5,713 bases of DNA from Deltaproteobacteria bacterium (GTDB lineage Bacteria > Desulfobacterota_B > Binatia > Binatales > Binataceae): NCBI GenBank assembly GCA_021827465.1, contig JAKAVX010000194.1, positions 1-5,713 on the forward strand, read 5' to 3'. The notes beneath the pieces were generated by a model, which saw nothing but the letters and a program-made list of their open reading frames with translations, had not been told where the DNA came from and did no database searches. Below, in pieces: positions 5,694 through 5,713 of the stretch; positions within the stretch are counted from its first letter, which is position 1, and the number at the start of each line of letters is the position of its first letter. The translations under genes and the position numbers were made by a program.

Positions 5694-5713
5694 TGATCAT
5701 GTATAGCAGATCG

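Overview
The window comes from a high-GC (roughly 60% by eye) bacterial chromosome. The coding style, a TrmL/DTD pair and a DUF1285-type protein point to a Gram-negative bacterium, perhaps of the Proteobacteria or a deltaproteobacteria-like lineage. That placement is an inference; no rRNA or other phylogenetic marker is present.

Left two thirds (1-3634, minus strand): one continuous open frame of 1211 codons runs off the left edge with no internal stop. It starts at 3634 behind a strong Shine-Dalgarno sequence. Its product is a large exported protein whose whole length follows the plan of the animal CEMIP/KIAA1199 and TMEM2 proteins (cell-surface and secreted hyaluronan-degrading proteins): a G8 domain, a 'WxxGDxIxV' strand, a parallel beta-helix core with a YPIHFHxxGDV block and a CVTVH block, a 'GDK...DLDG' block and a 'YVRVGICY' block. 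It appears to lack the GG domain that follows G8 in the animal proteins. All plus-strand frames over this region, including one of 455 codons, are antisense shadows.

Middle (3635-3992): a 358-base divergent intergenic region. It holds the Shine-Dalgarno of the big gene, a possible 42-residue small ORF containing a perfect 8-bp hairpin, and two further imperfect hairpins just before dtd. The last hairpin overlaps the dtd ribosome binding site.

Right (3993-5412, plus strand): a tight three-gene cluster of dtd (D-aminoacyl-tRNA deacylase), a DUF1285-type gene and trmL-like (tRNA wobble-ribose 2'-O-methyltransferase), with gaps of 5 bases. Two of the three genes act on tRNA, so the cluster looks like a translation-quality operon.

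Right end (5420-5683, minus strand): a small zinc-ribbon protein with a Gly/Cys-rich tail, convergent with trmL at a 7-base gap and with a possible -10 box almost touching its start codon.

No tRNA, rRNA, CRISPR array, insertion sequence or integration site was seen.
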